The notes under the pieces were generated by a model that worked only from the letters and a program-made list of their open reading frames with translations, was not told the origin of the DNA and searched no databases. Of a stretch of 7,353 nt of DNA, positions 6,712-7,353 are shown in pieces (position 1 is the stretch's first letter; each line of letters begins with the position of its first letter). The position numbers were made by a program, and so were the translations under genes. The DNA is taken from positions 1-7,353 of the forward strand of contig JASLEN010000283.1 in assembly GCA_030151105.1 (NCBI GenBank), written 5' to 3'. The stretch comes from Dysgonomonas sp. (lineage in GTDB: Bacteria > Bacteroidota > Bacteroidia > Bacteroidales > Dysgonomonadaceae).

Positions 6712-7130
6712 TATGTGTATTTTATGATGATCGTTTTGATGATTTTACCTACAGCTTCGGCAGCGTCAGTTGCACGTTCTAGCTCATGTAAAATATCTTT
6801 TAGCTTGATGACTTCAATAGCATCTTTTTCATTTTCAAACAGATCAATAAGGAAATGTTCATAAACATCATCTGCTCTGTTTTCTATTTCATTTAGTTGC
6901 TTGCAATATTCCTTGATTTTCTCAGGGCTTTGGCGCATAACTGCTAATTCGCCGATTGCAAGATGTAGAGTAGCTGCTGCTTCGTTTACCAAACCTGCCA
7001 ATCTACCTGCACTCTCAGGAAGTGATTTCGGATTGTAGAGCATGATACGTTTAGCACAACTGTTGATCAGATCAGTAACATCGTCAAGCTTTGAAGAAAG
7101 GCTATTGATATCTTCACGATCGAAAGGTGT
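6711..7130 (-). CDS. DUF47 / PhoU-like phosphate transport regulator, N-terminus lost at junction
   Basis: About 139 residues of the C-terminal two thirds of a DUF47 (PhoU_div, TIGR00153-like) protein, which is normally about 210-220 aa. The visible part starts at TPFDREDINSLSSKLDDV, matching the conserved TPFDRED(I/L)xxLxxxLDDV core of the family, and ends IIKTIIIKYT, the usual C-terminus. The rest is long helices (for example LAGLVNEAAATLHLAIGEL and LKDILHELERATDAAEAVG), as expected for a PhoU-type helical bundle. The family is encoded next to PiT carriers and is thought to modulate their activity. The overlap with pit (TAATG) supports that here. An in-frame ATG at 7043 is not the true start, because clear family homology continues upstream to about 7130. 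Beyond that, the frame enters foreign GC-rich DNA and stops at 7137-7139 (TGA). The first roughly 75 residues, the start codon and the operon promoter are therefore absent from this window. Confidence 0.9.
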   Translation of the reverse strand, partial: TPFDREDINSLSSKLDDVTDLINSCAKRIMLYNPKSLPESAGRLAGLVNEAAATLHLAIGELAVMRQSPEKIKEYCKQLNEIENRADDVYEHFLIDLFENEKDAIEVIKLKDILHELERATDAAEAVGKIIKTIIIKYT

Positions 7131-7137
7131 GACGGTT
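7128..7137. other. Abrupt chimeric junction between AT-rich Bacteroidota DNA and GC-rich foreign DNA
   Basis: Left of this point the DUF47 frame is intact and DNA is 38% G+C (7021-7120). To the right, 7141-7353 is 60% G+C (127 of 213 by hand count) and coding is on the opposite strand. The exact base is uncertain: DUF47 homology reaches at least 7128-7130 (Thr before PFDRED), and SDR homology begins by about 7135-7141 (VQELGHLDILV). No inverted repeats, target duplication, tRNA end or integrase is visible. Both genes are interrupted. Confidence 0.85.
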
Positions 7138-7353
7138 CAAGAGCTCGGACATCTCGACATCCTGGTCAACAACGCCGCCTACCAGGAGCACGTGCCGGAC
7201 ATCGATCATCTGACGGACGAGCATTTCGACCGGACGCTGAAGACCAACCTCTACGGCTACTTCTTCATGGCGCGGGAGGCCGCAAAGCACATTCCCTATG
7301 GCGGTGCGATCGTGAACACCGGTTCGGTCACCGGCATCGAAGGGAGCAAGAAC
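7129..7353 (+). CDS. Short-chain dehydrogenase/reductase fragment, open at both ends
   Basis: A continuous frame of about 75 codons runs to the last base of the window with no stop. It is the middle of a classical NAD(P)-dependent short-chain dehydrogenase/reductase. Visible motifs are LGHLDILVNNAAYQ (the NNAG-type motif that supports the Rossmann core), FDRTLKTNLYGYFFMAREA (the conserved helix-4 Asn in TNLYG) and GGAIVNTGSVTGIEGSKN, whose Ser in NTGSVTG is the catalytic serine. The N-terminal GxxxGxG cofactor-binding loop is lost at the junction, and the YxxxK catalytic pair lies beyond the window. The NNAAYQ and NTGSVT wording resembles the SDR subgroup of YhdF-like and glucose-1-dehydrogenase-like oxidoreductases (about 285-300 aa), but the substrate cannot be named. 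Third codon positions are 60/71 G or C, unlike every other gene here, pointing to a high-GC donor such as an alphaproteobacterium. It has no start codon, leader or promoter and would not be functional as joined. Confidence 0.85.
   Translation, partial: MTVQELGHLDILVNNAAYQEHVPDIDHLTDEHFDRTLKTNLYGYFFMAREAAKHIPYGGAIVNTGSVTGIEGSKN

Overview
Positions 1 to about 7130 look like ordinary core chromosome from a member of the Bacteroidota, most likely the order Bacteroidales. The evidence is AT-rich DNA (38% G+C counted by hand over 7021-7120), Bacteroidota-type promoter elements (TTTG, then TAnnTTTG), few Shine-Dalgarno sequences, a 597-residue six-domain ribosomal protein S1, and a DUF47-PiT phosphate pair. 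The genus cannot be fixed from the sequence alone. No tRNA, rRNA, CRISPR array, insertion sequence or phage gene was seen.

Layout from left to right: (1) a minus-strand flippase-like (UPF0104/LPG_synthase_TM) membrane protein, cut by the left window edge; (2) a 190-base divergent control region with two interleaved -7 promoter elements; (3) plus-strand rsmA (16S rRNA dimethyladenosine transferase) followed 33 bases later by corA (Mg2+/divalent cation channel), ending in a probable terminator; (4) a small minus-strand gene for an unrecognised exported protein of 127 residues; (5) a strong hairpin terminator and minus-strand rpsA, driven by a near-perfect Bacteroidota promoter; (6) a minus-strand operon of a DUF47 (PhoU-like) protein and a PiT phosphate transporter, with the stop of the first overlapping the start of the second (TAATG).

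At about 7128-7137 the sequence changes abruptly. The DUF47 gene is cut just before its conserved TPFDREDI motif. The remaining roughly 220 bases are about 60% G+C and encode, on the plus strand, an internal fragment of a short-chain dehydrogenase/reductase with 85% G+C at third codon positions, as expected from a high-GC proteobacterium. Both genes are broken at the same point and there is no integrase, repeat or terminal inverted repeat. This reads as a chimeric join (assembly error, ligation artefact or contaminant) rather than natural transfer, although sequence alone cannot prove it.

Functionally the native part holds translation genes (rsmA, rpsA), Mg2+ transport and phosphate uptake. 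I found no convincing novel multi-gene system. The points most worth a second look are the chimeric junction, the hairpin at the start of the rpsA transcript, and the interleaved divergent promoters upstream of rsmA.
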